Of a stretch of 64,000 nucleotides of DNA, positions 38,101-44,775 are shown one piece after another. Position numbers and translations under genes: made by a program. Below the pieces are notes generated by a model, which saw only the letters and a program-made list of their open reading frames with translations, made no database searches and was not told where the DNA came from. This stretch comes from Nocardia albiluteola (lineage in GTDB: Bacteria; Actinomycetota; Actinomycetes; Mycobacteriales; Mycobacteriaceae). Each line of letters starts with the position of its first letter. The stretch's first letter is position 1. The stretch spans positions 487,533-551,532 of the forward strand of contig NZ_JAHKNI010000006.1 in the NCBI RefSeq assembly GCF_018860155.1. Direction: 5' to 3'.

Positions 38101-41100
38101 GCGTGAGCGGTAGCCGAGCGAGCGGCACGATGCGGGCGGGGACCATGTGCGCGGGCAGCGTCCGAATCAGCGCGGCGGTCAAGGCGTGCGAATCACTGTG
38201 CGGCGCGACGACATAGGCGACGAGCGCGGTAGCGCCCGAAGGGGTCCGGGCGCCGACGGTGACCGCCGCCTCGGCCCCCGCGGCCCGCAGGGCCGCGTCG
38301 ATCTCGCCGAGCTCGACCCGGAATCCACGGATCTTCACCTGAATGTCGCTGCGGCCCACATAGTCCAGCTCCGTCCGGTCGCCGCGCGGCATCCACCGGA
38401 CGAGATCCCCGGTGCGGTAGAGGCGTCGGCCGGGCGTGTACGGATCGGCGACGAACCGCTCCGAGGTCAGCGCGGCGCGGCGGTGATAGCCGCGGGCCAG
38501 GCCGGTGCCCCCGAGGTAGAGCTCGCCGGTCACCCCGGGCGGCACCGGGCGCAGCCACGGGTCGAGGACGACGGCGCTCGCGGCGCGCACGGGCGTCCCG
38601 ATCGTCACCGGTTCGCCCGGTGTCAGCGGACCGGACCACGTCGCGGTGACGGTTGTTTCGGTGGGGCCGTAACCGTTCCGGATCGTGCGCCCCCGCCAGG
38701 CCGCGACCAGCTCCGGCGGCACGGCCTCGCCGCCGACGCCCAGCGTACCCAGGTCCGGCAGCCCGGCCGGATCCAGCGAGCCCGCGACCACCGGGGTGAC
38801 GTTGAGATGCGTGACCCGGGTGCTGCGCAGGACGTCGGCCAGTTCGGCTCCCGCATACGCCCGCGGCGGGACGACCGCGACGCACCCGCCCGAGGCGAGG
38901 GGCACCAGCAGTTCCTCCACCGAGATGTCGAAGCTCGGCGAGACCGCGTGCGCCACCACCGAATCCGCCGCAATGCCCAGCGCCGCACCGGTGCTGGCGA
39001 CGAGATCGGCAAGCCCGCGGTGAGATACGGTGACGCCCTTGGGCAGGCCGGTCGAGCCCGAGGTGTAAATGATGTAGGCCGCGTGGTCCGGATGTATGGG
39101 CCTTTGGCGATCGGCGTCGGACACGGGACCGGGATCCTGCTCGGCCAGCTGATCGCGCAGGGCGGGATCGTCGAGCACCAGCCAGGTCACGGTGTCCGGC
39201 AGCGTATTTCGCACGCCGGAGACGGTGATGCCCAGCCGGGCACCGCTGTCGGAGATCATGTGCTCGATGCGATCGGCGGGATAGCCCGGGTCGATCGGCA
39301 CGAAGGCCGCGCCCGACAGGGCGGTGGCGTACCAGGCCAGGACGGATTCCGCCGACCGCGGGATGGCCAGGGCCACCATGCGCTCGGGTCCCGCACCGGC
39401 GGAAATCAGCAGCCGGGCCAGGCGCTGGGCGGAATCGGTCAGCTCGCGATAGGTCAGCTCGGTGTCGTCACAGCGCAGCGCGGGTGCGTCCGGATCGACG
39501 GCTCCCGCCGCGAGCAGCTCCGGAAGGGTCCGTGCCGCAACACCTTCGCGCCCGCGGACGGGGGCGAGCGCGGCACGCTCGTCCGGTTCGGTCACCGGCA
39601 GGGCCGACAGCGCGGTGTCGGCGCTCGCGCCCGCGAACCGGGACAGGTACGACAGGAAACGCCGATGCTGGCCGGCCAATTCGGTCTCGTCGTACAGGTT
39701 CGGATTGGCCTGGAAGTCGATGTGGGTGGCCTGCCCTCCCACGCCCGGATAGACGTTGACGAAGAGGTCGTCGATCAGCCCGGAGGTCAGCACGTGCAGC
39801 CGCCCGGTCACCTCGCCCAGGGTGATCGCGGTGTCGGCCAGGATCAGGTTCACCGTCGGGCCGAAGGAGGTGATGTCGTCCGCGGCCCAGCCCAGGTCGC
39901 GAATGATGTCCTCCTGGCGGTAGCGCTGGCGGCGCAGCGCCCCGGTGAGTTCGGCCTGGGTCGCCCCGATGAGCTCGCCGACGGTCAGGTCCGGTCGCAG
40001 CCCCAGGCGCAGCGGCACCACATTGGCGACCATGCCGCCCGACCGCCGCAGCGTCGCGGTGGTGCGGCCCGAAATGGGCAGTCCGAGGGTGATTTCCGCG
40101 GATCCGGTCATCGCCCCGAGGTAGGCGCCGAAGGCAGCCACCACGATCGGGGCGGTGCTGGACGCGCGCTCGGCGGCGATGTCGTCGATCAGTCGCGCGG
40201 TCCCGGCCGGCAATTCGGCGCTGACCACACTCGGCTGCGCGTCCACCTCTGCGGTCCGGCCCGCGAGTGTCACCGGCGCGGCCAGTCCCCGCAGATGATC
40301 GCGCCAGTAGTCGCGATCGGTGCTCAGACGCGGCGAATTGCGGTATGCCACATCATCTTCGACGACCCGGCGCAGTTCGTCGGCCCGGCCGGGCGGGACC
40401 GGCGCGCCGGCGATCTCGGCGTCGTAGATCTCGGTGGTGCGCCGCACCAGCGCCAGCAGGCCCATGCCGTCGAGCACGATGTGGTGCAGCCGCGCGTACC
40501 AGAACCAGCGCTCGTCGGCCAGCCGCAGCATCGCGACCTCGACCAGCCGGTCGGCCAGCAAATCCAGCGGCGCGGCATACTCCGCGCGCATCCAGGCGTG
40601 CGCCGCCGCCTCCGGATCGGCCTCCCCGCGCAGGTCGATGGTCCGGATCGTATCGTCGAGGCCGGGGTCGATGATTTGCGCGGGCAGCCCGCCGACGTCG
40701 ATCAGCCGCAGATATCCGGTGCCGAATTCCCGCCCGGCCCGGCGCTGGGCGCGCGAAAGCGCCTCGATGTCAACCGGTCCCGCGATATCGACGTATTGCG
40801 CGATGGAGATCGGTGTTTCGCCCCCGAGCTGCTGGGCGAACCAGATTCCGCGCTGCGCCGCCGAAAGCGGGAACGCACCCGGGGGTAAGGGAGCGGCATC
40901 GAGTGGCAGGCGAGTGTTGGGGACTGCGGTGCCGCAGGACGGGGCGCCGGTGTCGCCGGCTGAGCCGGACGTGTCGCAGGCGTGGGTCCGCAGGGCGGTG
41001 GCATGCGGCAGCGCGCCGTTCACCGGGCGCGGCGAGGTGTGGGTGGCGTGCGGCTGAGCCGGGGCTGCCGGGGACTGTTCGAGGCGGGGATCGGAAGCGG

Positions 41101-41116
41101 TGAGCTGCTGGGTCAT
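29141..41116 (-). CDS. Three-module nonribosomal peptide synthetase, C-A-T-E-C-A-T-C-A-T-TE
   Basis: A 3991-residue single-chain NRPS. Approximate domains: C1 80-500 (HHIVLDG), A1 535-1000 (YTSGSTGLPKG near 682), T1 1030-1095 (GGDSI), E 1110-1555 (HHLVVDGVSW, EGHGRE, SFNYLGR), C2 1590-2010 (NHHLVLDG), A2 2080-2560 (YTSGSTGKPKA), T2 2585-2650 (GGDSL), C3 2665-3100 (HHIAADG), A3 3125-3625 (YTSGSTGRPKG), T3 3650-3715 (GGDSI), TE 3740-3985 (GWSLGG). A condensation domain before module 1 suggests N-acylation or acceptance of a carrier-bound starter. Expected product: acyl-D-aa1-aa2-aa3 released by the TE as acid, ring or dimer. Hand-read ten-residue codes: A1 D-I-E-N-G-G-G-V-T-K, A2 D-A-F-V-A-A-L-I-W-K, A3 D-A-F-A-G-G-V-T-W-K. 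A1 resembles ornithine-type codes; A2 and A3 match none I know. All catalytic cores appear intact. The stop overlaps the exporter ATPase start. No MbtH-like gene or iron box is seen. Confidence 0.95.
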   Translation of the reverse strand: MTQQLTASDPRLEQSPAAPAQPHATHTSPRPVNGALPHATALRTHACDTSGSAGDTGAPSCGTAVPNTRLPLDAAPLPPGAFPLSAAQRGIWFAQQLGGETPISIAQYVDIAGPVDIEALSRAQRRAGREFGTGYLRLIDVGGLPAQIIDPGLDDTIRTIDLRGEADPEAAAHAWMRAEYAAPLDLLADRLVEVAMLRLADERWFWYARLHHIVLDGMGLLALVRRTTEIYDAEIAGAPVPPGRADELRRVVEDDVAYRNSPRLSTDRDYWRDHLRGLAAPVTLAGRTAEVDAQPSVVSAELPAGTARLIDDIAAERASSTAPIVVAAFGAYLGAMTGSAEITLGLPISGRTTATLRRSGGMVANVVPLRLGLRPDLTVGELIGATQAELTGALRRQRYRQEDIIRDLGWAADDITSFGPTVNLILADTAITLGEVTGRLHVLTSGLIDDLFVNVYPGVGGQATHIDFQANPNLYDETELAGQHRRFLSYLSRFAGASADTALSALPVTEPDERAALAPVRGREGVAARTLPELLAAGAVDPDAPALRCDDTELTYRELTDSAQRLARLLISAGAGPERMVALAIPRSAESVLAWYATALSGAAFVPIDPGYPADRIEHMISDSGARLGITVSGVRNTLPDTVTWLVLDDPALRDQLAEQDPGPVSDADRQRPIHPDHAAYIIYTSGSTGLPKGVTVSHRGLADLVASTGAALGIAADSVVAHAVSPSFDISVEELLVPLASGGCVAVVPPRAYAGAELADVLRSTRVTHLNVTPVVAGSLDPAGLPDLGTLGVGGEAVPPELVAAWRGRTIRNGYGPTETTVTATWSGPLTPGEPVTIGTPVRAASAVVLDPWLRPVPPGVTGELYLGGTGLARGYHRRAALTSERFVADPYTPGRRLYRTGDLVRWMPRGDRTELDYVGRSDIQVKIRGFRVELGEIDAALRAAGAEAAVTVGARTPSGATALVAYVVAPHSDSHALTAALIRTLPAHMVPARIVPLARLPLTPAGKLDRRALPDPDFGAATGAGRPPTTDRERLLSELFAEVLGLESLGVDDNFFALGGDSIIALQLVSRARAAGLGFGAREVFEYKTVAALAAIATDTETPAVPELPGGGLGPIEITPIVQAMLESGSARGHSAVSPVEPGSTPSGSGIDSAESGFSWRRFAQAALIGLPHDLDPVEVVAALQKLVDHHDILRSTLRNDGKGWEWVVGECGSINSANLLEVVSGTDPDNVETALHRAADGLDPTIGVVARFVLIAGSTDAKSETAPQLWLVLHHLVVDGVSWRILLPDLATAAAGAELRPVGTSFRRWAHGQRAEARARVSEMPYWRGVLATADPLPGTLDPALDVAATMRRVRTTIAPDVAATALEVIPDRFHCGPEVALLTALALAVARWRETTTTLLTLEGHGREESLLPGADIARTVGWFTSVHPVALDVTGIDLDDAYAGGPAAGAAIEAVKEQLRAVPDKGIGFGLLRQLNPDTAPELASRPDPLLSFNYLGRAATGDMPWLPRRFEATQDDRAPLAAALDGNALMGDSGLEVTWAYASQILCEHEVLAFAKLWADALDSLAAHALSDGAGAHTPSDFDLVRLTRPELDRWAREYPDLVDVRPLSPLQQGMLFHARYDAASESAADDYVVQTRLDLGGGIDSARLRAAAQALVDRHDILRSAFADGVDGPRQLVVATAELPWRELDLTEPGAESLDRVVARDAATAFDTTRAPLLRFTLLRTAHDTVTVLMTNHHLVLDGWSTPVLVRELLAGYVGAALPPAASYRGYLSWLAERDEAGSLAAWSDSLAGIDAPTRALPATAGRAPGAAETVSVDLPATAVAALGDAVRSAESTVNTAIQAAWALVLAMVTGRTDVVFGGTVSGRPPQLPGVQDMVGLFINTVPVRVRLDPGERVGALLTRMHAEQARLLDHQHIGLSAIHRTVGMPELFDTLVVFESYPLDRAALSQAFDLAGLRIMDVSGTDATPYPLNLMVLPLRDDDGDRLRICVKYLSGHLDTTTARSLLERFVSLLGQIAADPHRRVAALQHCTESERATLLPVRGASPSANGARRPAPVAAIPDSAVPQSLPDILAAGAAIAPDAIAVAADGRSMTYRELDAWSNRFARVLLGRGVGPEVFVVVALTRSVESVVAVWALAKTGAAFLPLDPSYPVERIEHILTDSRAPIGLTVCAVGETLPGSIDWLLLDDLNTLRHALTVSQEPITDAERGIPVAMDQTAYLIYTSGSTGKPKAVQVTHRGLANLVVAQRDSMGVGPGARVLQVASPSFDASVFELLAAHAAGACLVLSPAQVYGGGELEDLLRAERVTHAVITPSVLATMDPHDLGELDVLAVAGEPVGPEVVAAWAPGRRMLNLYGPTEFSIWATGPARLTPGSPITIGTPIRGARAVVLDTWLRPVPPGVAGELYLAGPALARGYFHRFALTAERFVADPFGEPGARMYRTGDLVHWVEDRRPHGTGLTLEYLGRSDFQVKIRGLRIELGEIDAVLMREPEVGYAATIGAPGPAGATVLVSYVVAALGHRIDVEGLRARAAAALPGHMVPAAVVALDEVPLTPVGKLDRNALPAPDFTDSERPYLAPRTEAERTLAEVFAAVLELDRIGIDRSFFELGGDSLSATRVVARANSTLGTAITLRDLFEAPTVALLAARLEPTSTRAIALTPRPRPDRIPLAPAQQRMWVLNRLDTASDAYNIVAALRITGDLDVAALRAAVGDVVARHEILRTMYPDDEQGPRQVVLDAEGSTPPVRITPAETGAALRDLISETASGGFDLTTEIPLRIALFRLASGVHMVVLVVHHIAADGTSMAPLAADLVTAYAARAHGGTTETALPALPVQYADYALWHRDALGAESDPESLVARQIRFWHERLSAAPAVLDLPMDRPRPARQSFRSAELEFLIDPELHTGLLDLAAATGASLFMVLHAALATLLARLSGTDDVVIGTVVAGRGDPALDGLVGMFVNTLALRTTIDPNSGFAQLVSEVREGDLDAFAHADVPFERLVQVLDPPRSAAHHPVFQVMLSLQNFTEPALELPGLRVEPEPFERAAAQFDLSFDLRERLSGTTPAGIHATLTYATDLFDPDSAADLATRLRRLLDAALATPDRPVAELDVLAESEWAALVPVRGMPTTAPARREITLAELFEATAASHPDRPAIVSGDRTLTYRELDRSSANLAREFVRAGAGPETIIALALPRGIELLTAVWAAARSGAAFVPVDPNYPRERIDQMLTDSGAALGVTTHTLRNRLPDTTSWMVPNESAAPGTEVVTDATSVHLDNPAWVIYTSGSTGRPKGVVVTHRGIGDLVAALSDRLSLDRTSRVLLAASPSFDASVFEALMAFAAGAVAVVAPPEVYGGSPLTDLMTSERVTHAALTPSVLGTMDPAAVPSLRRLGTGGEAPGVELVRAWAPGRTMTNVYGPTEFTTWATSSPLVPGEPITIGGPRDGTATLVLDARLRPVPPGVAGELYLGGSGLARGYHRRPDLTAARFVPDPYGAPGDRLYRTGDLVRWTGSPDAPRLEYLGRTDFQVKVRGQRIELGEVDAALSRFPGVGQAVTIGIRAPGGTTALAAYVTPGRGADSTEHAISTLDADALRTHAESVLPASAVPSAFVILDRLPVNAVGKLDRAALPEPEFADAATEYQAPATPTEHLLCEIAADLLGRDRVGVRDSFFALGGDSIAAVHLVSRARERGLALTPLQVFEHRTVAALAAAADSPGATAAPDLTPAALGLEVVLPIRTTGERPALFCIHPASGIAWPYLGLAELLRPGRPVYGLQAPELSGQAAPASVDELADRYLREIRRIQPEGPYHLLGWSLGGVIAHALAARLESEGAAVGLVALLDSDTADLGDEAVEQFGVGALVNTFGAPFGLPAMPPEASAEEVARLLAERFGTAVLDALTLERITASYNASARMRRGYRRPVFGGDLLYFTATVGRSDLTGPEGWRPYVRGAIAAHDIDAAHDAMTAPHVLPRIARVVDEYLEAP

Positions 41117-41168
41117 CTATTTCTGTGGGCCTTCGGCTTGTGGTTGCGGGTGGTTGGGGTGGGGTCGG

Positions 41169-41624
41169 TCAGCACGCCTGGCGGGTCACGCCCAGTTCGG
41201 CGTCGGTGATCGGGGCGTCCGAGCCGGTCAGGTACTCGACGAGGGTGCTGTGGTCATCGAGGACCAGCCAGGAGACAGTGTCCGGCTCGGGCCGCCGGGC
41301 CCGGGTTGTCACGCCGATGCCCGCTCGGTCGCGCAGCGGGCCGGAGGCCGCCGGCACGGGGATTGCCCCGATCTTGGCGATCGCCCAGCGGGTCACCGCG
41401 CCCTCCAGCACCGGCAGCCCGGCCGTGGCGATGTACGCGCCGGGGTGGGCGCCGCGGCGCAGCAACATTCTGGCGATGCGGTTGGCCCAGCAGTCCAGCT
41501 TGTGCTGATCGAGTGTTCCGATCTCGGTGGTGGCCGCGGACCGCACGTGGCGGGGGCTGTCATATGTGGACGGAGCTGCGGAGATGTTGTGCATCTCGGC
41601 AGTAGAGTCGATGATCTTCGGCAT
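41169..41624 (-). CDS. Stand-alone N-terminal fragment of an adenylation domain (151 aa)
   Basis: After ~35 residues of unrelated leader, residues ~36-145 align by eye with the first ~110 residues of the A domains of the neighbouring NRPS: LDQHKLDCWANRIARMLLRRGAHPG, WAIAKIGAIPVPAA, and SWLVLDDHSTLVEYL followed by PITDAE, the counterpart of A2's LDAWSNRFARVLLGRGVGPE, WALAKTGAAFLPLD and SWLLLDD. It stops just before core A3 (YTSGSTG), so it cannot bind ATP or make an adenylate. It is on the NRPS strand, ends 52 bp before the NRPS start and is likely the first gene of the operon. It may be a decayed A domain or a small protein that binds the megasynthase; codon bias looks intact. Confidence 0.65.
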   Translation of the reverse strand: MPKIIDSTAEMHNISAAPSTYDSPRHVRSAATTEIGTLDQHKLDCWANRIARMLLRRGAHPGAYIATAGLPVLEGAVTRWAIAKIGAIPVPAASGPLRDRAGIGVTTRARRPEPDTVSWLVLDDHSTLVEYLTGSDAPITDAELGVTRQAC

Positions 41625-41849
41625 TGCTACAGGCCCCTTCGGAGTTCGGGTTCGCTCGCGGTCGCGGTGATTCCAATCTGGTCGGTCGGCGGGCGATTCG
41701 ACAGCATCCCCAGTAGTGGTCGCCGGCCCCGCAAGGGGTGGTCGCGGTGCACCCTGGGGTGATTGGCGTCCGCAAATCCGTCACTTCGCCCGCCTCATCT
41801 GGTGAGATGGAGACGACCGGTTGGCTGACGCGGGACGGAGCGTGGACGG

Positions 41850-42719
41850 ATGGACGGGCACACCGCGATTGCCGACCGTGGGGACGGTGAGCCGGCGGAG
41901 CTTGTGGAGCCGGGGGTGAGCACTGCCGCAGTGCTCGTGCTGCCGATCCGGCAGTGGTGGGTGCTGACGCTGCGCATCGTGCGGCCCTCGCTGCGCAACG
42001 GCGAGGTGCTGACCGCGCTGCTCACGCCGAGCGTGTTCACCATCGGATTCTTCGTGCCGCTGAACCGGGTGATGACGCTCTTCGGCTTCGGCATGAGCAG
42101 CTACGCGCAGTTCCTGATGCCGATGATCGTCATGCAGGCGGTCTCGTTCTGCGCGACCACGGCGGCGCTGCGGGCCGCCACCGATAGCCGTGACGGACTC
42201 GACGAACGATTCGCCGCCATGCCGATGCCCACCGCCGCGCCGTTGGCCGCGCGCATCGCGGCCACGCTGTACCGGGTGGTCATCGCGCTGTGCGCGGGCC
42301 TGGTCTGCGGTCACATCATCGGCTTCCGCTTCTATGGAAGCTGGTGGGACACGGTCGGTTTCCTCGTCTACACGCTGCTGCTCGGCTTGATGCTGGGCCT
42401 GGCCGGCGATCTGATCGGAGCGCTGTCGCGCAGCCCCGAGGCGACCACGCAGGCGCTGGTACTGCCCCAGCTGATCCTGGGCATGGTCTCCACCGGATTC
42501 GCCCCGGCGGCCCAGTTCCCGAGCTGGATCCGGGGTTTCGCGCGCAATCAGCCCGTCTCGCAGTTCGTCGACGTGATGCGGGTGCTGGCGGGGGATCGCG
42601 CGGGCGGCGCGGGCGCGGTGAGCTGGTCGGCCCTGGGCCCGGGGATCGCCTGGCTGCTGGTCGCGCTCGTGGCGTTCGGTGCGGGCTCGGGGGTCGTCGC
42701 CGCGCGGAGGCATCGGTGA
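41850..42719 (+). CDS. ABC-2 permease, second DrrB-like copy
   Basis: A 289-residue permease paralogous to the one at 27307-28155: shared blocks include RQWWVLTLRIVRP, GFFVPLNRVMTLFG, SYAQFLMPMIVMQ, DERFAAMPMPTAAP and LSRSPEATTQALVLPQLILGMVSTGFAPAAQFP. The first ~22 codons from ATG 41850 coincide with a dispersed hairpin repeat (41880-41920), and the GTG at 41916 preceded by GGGG is an in-frame alternative giving an N terminus closer to its paralogue. It diverges from the NRPS operon across 225 bp and overlaps the next permease by GTGA. No ATPase accompanies this pair. Confidence 0.85.
   Translation: MDGHTAIADRGDGEPAELVEPGVSTAAVLVLPIRQWWVLTLRIVRPSLRNGEVLTALLTPSVFTIGFFVPLNRVMTLFGFGMSSYAQFLMPMIVMQAVSFCATTAALRAATDSRDGLDERFAAMPMPTAAPLAARIAATLYRVVIALCAGLVCGHIIGFRFYGSWWDTVGFLVYTLLLGLMLGLAGDLIGALSRSPEATTQALVLPQLILGMVSTGFAPAAQFPSWIRGFARNQPVSQFVDVMRVLAGDRAGGAGAVSWSALGPGIAWLLVALVAFGAGSGVVAARRHR
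41880..41920. repeat. Dispersed hairpin repeat, copy 2
   Basis: GGGACGGTGAGCCGGC, GGAGCTTGTGGA, GCCGGGGGTGAGC: the same order of GGTGAG, stem, GAGCTTG loop and complementary stem as the copies at 12013 and 49468. Here it overlaps the annotated start region of the permease gene, which casts doubt on the first 22 codons. Confidence 0.5.
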
Positions 42720-43522
42720 CCGCGGTGCTGCCGGAGGTCACCGGCCCCACCGAAACCTGGCGGAAGTTGCTGCCGCAGACTCTTCTTCAGACCCGGCGGC
42801 TGCTGATCCGATGGCGCCGTGACCCGTTGACGGTGGTGGCGTCCCTGGGGCTCCCGGCGCTGCTGCTGGTGATGCTCAATACCGTGCTTGGGCGTCAGAT
42901 TTCGGCCTTCTCGGGGGCGAGCGCGCTCTACGGGTCGGTGCCGATGGTGACCCTGGTGGCGGTGATGTCCGGGTCGGTGGCGGGGGCGATCACCCTCGGG
43001 CGCGAACGGGATGCGGGACTGCTGGCCCGATTCTGGGTGCTGCCGGTGCATCGCGCCTCGGGGCTGCTGGCGCGGATTCTGGCCGAGGGGGTCCGGATCG
43101 TGGTCTGCACGCTGGTGCTGTTCGGGGTGGGGGTGGCGCTGGGATTCCGTTTCCGCCAGGGAATCCCGGCCGCGATCGCGCTGCTGGGGGTGCCGATGGT
43201 GTACGGCCTGGGATTCGCCGCCCTGGTGACCGCGGCCGCGGTGTTCACCGCCAGAACCGCACTGGTGGAGGCGATTTCGCTGGGGTCGTCGCTGCTGATG
43301 TTCTTCTCGACGGGATTCGTGCCGCTGGCCGCGTATCCGGCATGGGCCGAGCCGATCGCGGCGCATCAGCCCATGTCGTACGCGATCGATGCGATGCGCG
43401 GCCTGTCGCTCGGTGGCCCGGTCCGCGGGCCGCTGCTTGCGACGCTGGCCTGGTCACTGGGTGCGCTGGTGGTGTTCGCCGTGCCCGCCGCCGTCGGTTA
43501 TACCCGCGCGAGCAGGGCCTGA
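42716..43522 (+). CDS. ABC-2 permease, second DrrC-like copy
   Basis: A 268-residue permease starting at a GTG that overlaps the preceding stop (GTGA). It mirrors the permease at 26485-27303: LLQTRRLLIRWRRDPLTVVASLGLPALLLVM, GRERDAGLLARFWVLPVHRASGLLARILAEG, MFFSTGFVPLAAYPAWAEPIAAHQP. Together with the 41850 gene it forms a second transmembrane pair that must borrow an ATPase, most simply the DrrA-like protein of the NRPS operon. It converges with the XRE regulator with only one base between stops. Confidence 0.87.
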   Translation: MTAVLPEVTGPTETWRKLLPQTLLQTRRLLIRWRRDPLTVVASLGLPALLLVMLNTVLGRQISAFSGASALYGSVPMVTLVAVMSGSVAGAITLGRERDAGLLARFWVLPVHRASGLLARILAEGVRIVVCTLVLFGVGVALGFRFRQGIPAAIALLGVPMVYGLGFAALVTAAAVFTARTALVEAISLGSSLLMFFSTGFVPLAAYPAWAEPIAAHQPMSYAIDAMRGLSLGGPVRGPLLATLAWSLGALVVFAVPAAVGYTRASRA

Positions 43523-43523
43523 T

Positions 43524-44387
43524 TCAGCGCAGCTTGTGCGCCGCGTCGGCGATCAGTGCGGCCGAATCGCGCGGGCTCAGGGCCATGGCGCGCAGCTGGT
43601 CGAACATCACGCCGAAACGCCGGATCTCGTTGTGGCCCTCCACGATATCGTCGCCCGCGATGCCCTCGACGTAGACCAGCTCCGGATCGGCCGGATTCCG
43701 GAAGTCCAGCACCACGAAGGATCCGACCATCGCCGGATGCGCGCCGGAGTCGAACGGCAGCACCTGCAGGATCACGTTGCGCTTCTCGCAGTCGGCGGTG
43801 AGGCGCTCGAGCTGCTCGCGCATCACGTCGGGACCGCCGACCACCCGCCGGATCGCGGCCTCGTCCAGCACCACCCACAGCTCGAGTGGGTCGTTGGCGC
43901 GTGCGAGGATCTTCGCGCGTTCGACGCGGGCGCGCAGGCGCTGCTCGATCACCGACGATTCGACCTTCGGCATCGCAGTGTCCAGCACGGCCCACGCATA
44001 CCGTTCGGTCTGCAGCAGGCCCGGAATGAACGAGGTCTGGAACAGCCGCGCCGAGAGCGCCTCGGTCTCGAAGTTGATGTACGCGGCGTACACCTCCGAG
44101 ACCGCCGCCTCGAACGGCCGCGACATGCCGGGCTTCTGCGCCTCCTGCAGCAGCTTCATCACATCGGACCGGCGCTCCTCGGTGGCGCCGTACAGCTCGA
44201 GCATCGCCATCAGGGTGCGTCGCTGCGGGCGGGCCTGGGCGGTCTCGATCCGGTAGAGCGTGGTGACGTTGATCCCGGTGCGGGCGCTGACCGTCTCCTT
44301 GCTGACCTCGGCCTCTTCCCGCATCTCGTGCAGTAGTACCGCCAGCCGCCTGAGCTGGACCGTCAGCACAGTGCGCTTACCTGCCAT
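43524..44387 (-). CDS. XRE-family regulator with DUF5753 domain
   Basis: A 287-residue helix-turn-helix protein of the type abundant in Streptomyces and Nocardia. The HTH is at residues ~18-70 (LLHEMREEAEVSKETVSARTGINVTTLYRIE), and the DUF5753 domain covers ~105-280 with hallmarks FQTSFIPGLLQTERYA and the Leu/Val-rich DREEE-like segment. ATG 44387 follows GGAGA by 9 bases. These regulators usually pair with a DUF397 partner in development; here no DUF397 gene is visible and the divergent neighbour is a DUF4254 protein. Neither gene has an evident link to the peptide locus. Confidence 0.87.
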   Translation of the reverse strand: MAGKRTVLTVQLRRLAVLLHEMREEAEVSKETVSARTGINVTTLYRIETAQARPQRRTLMAMLELYGATEERRSDVMKLLQEAQKPGMSRPFEAAVSEVYAAYINFETEALSARLFQTSFIPGLLQTERYAWAVLDTAMPKVESSVIEQRLRARVERAKILARANDPLELWVVLDEAAIRRVVGGPDVMREQLERLTADCEKRNVILQVLPFDSGAHPAMVGSFVVLDFRNPADPELVYVEGIAGDDIVEGHNEIRRFGVMFDQLRAMALSPRDSAALIADAAHKLR

Positions 44388-44775
44388 CGCGCGCCATCTC
44401 CTTTGCGCATTCGGAGCCCACCGCTCGAATTCAGCCTTCGCCTGCCGCCGCGCCCCGCAACCGGCTTGCGGTGATAGGGCGTCCGAGCATACCGCCTGCG
44501 ACCTCACCACGGATGGTTCTGTCGCGGCCCCGGCGCGCGATTCTCCGGTAGCGGATCGATATGGCCGAAAATTGCGAGCCCCGGGCCGTGCATTCCCGGC
44601 ATGGGAAAACCGGACGTCCGGTGTGCTTATTCGATCGGAAGCGACTGTCGCTCAGAATGATCCGCGCCCAGGTAGGGGGTAACGGAGGTTGACAAAAAGC
44701 GGGCGGACGCAATCTTGCGTTCTTGCATCTGTAAGAGCATGATCCGAGCTAGCCTAGTTCTGAACCACCGATCCG
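44388..44775. other. 388-bp divergent intergenic region
   Basis: The gap between the XRE regulator and the DUF4254 gene holds no supported frame. It contains TTGACA at 44689-44694 (a -35 for the plus strand, with only a weak -10 following at 44712) and two direct TCTTGC repeats at 44713-44718 and 44721-44726, 8 bp apart, which could be a regulator site. Its AT content is locally higher than its surroundings. Confidence 0.5.

Noticed and set aside
29141..41624. Siderophore (nocobactin/mycobactin-like) interpretation of the NRPS
   Set aside because: No salicylate synthase, lysine or ornithine N-hydroxylase, formyltransferase, MbtH or iron box is visible, despite an ornithine-like A1 code.
41850..41915. 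First 22 codons of the second DrrB-like permease as certain coding sequence
   Set aside because: They overlap the dispersed hairpin repeat; kept in the entry only because the ATG has an acceptable ribosome site, with GTG 41916 noted as alternative.
44745..44763. Possible iron box near the DUF4254 promoter (TAGGCTA core on the minus strand)
   Set aside because: Only about 8 of 19 consensus positions agree and there is no long inverted repeat or iron gene nearby.
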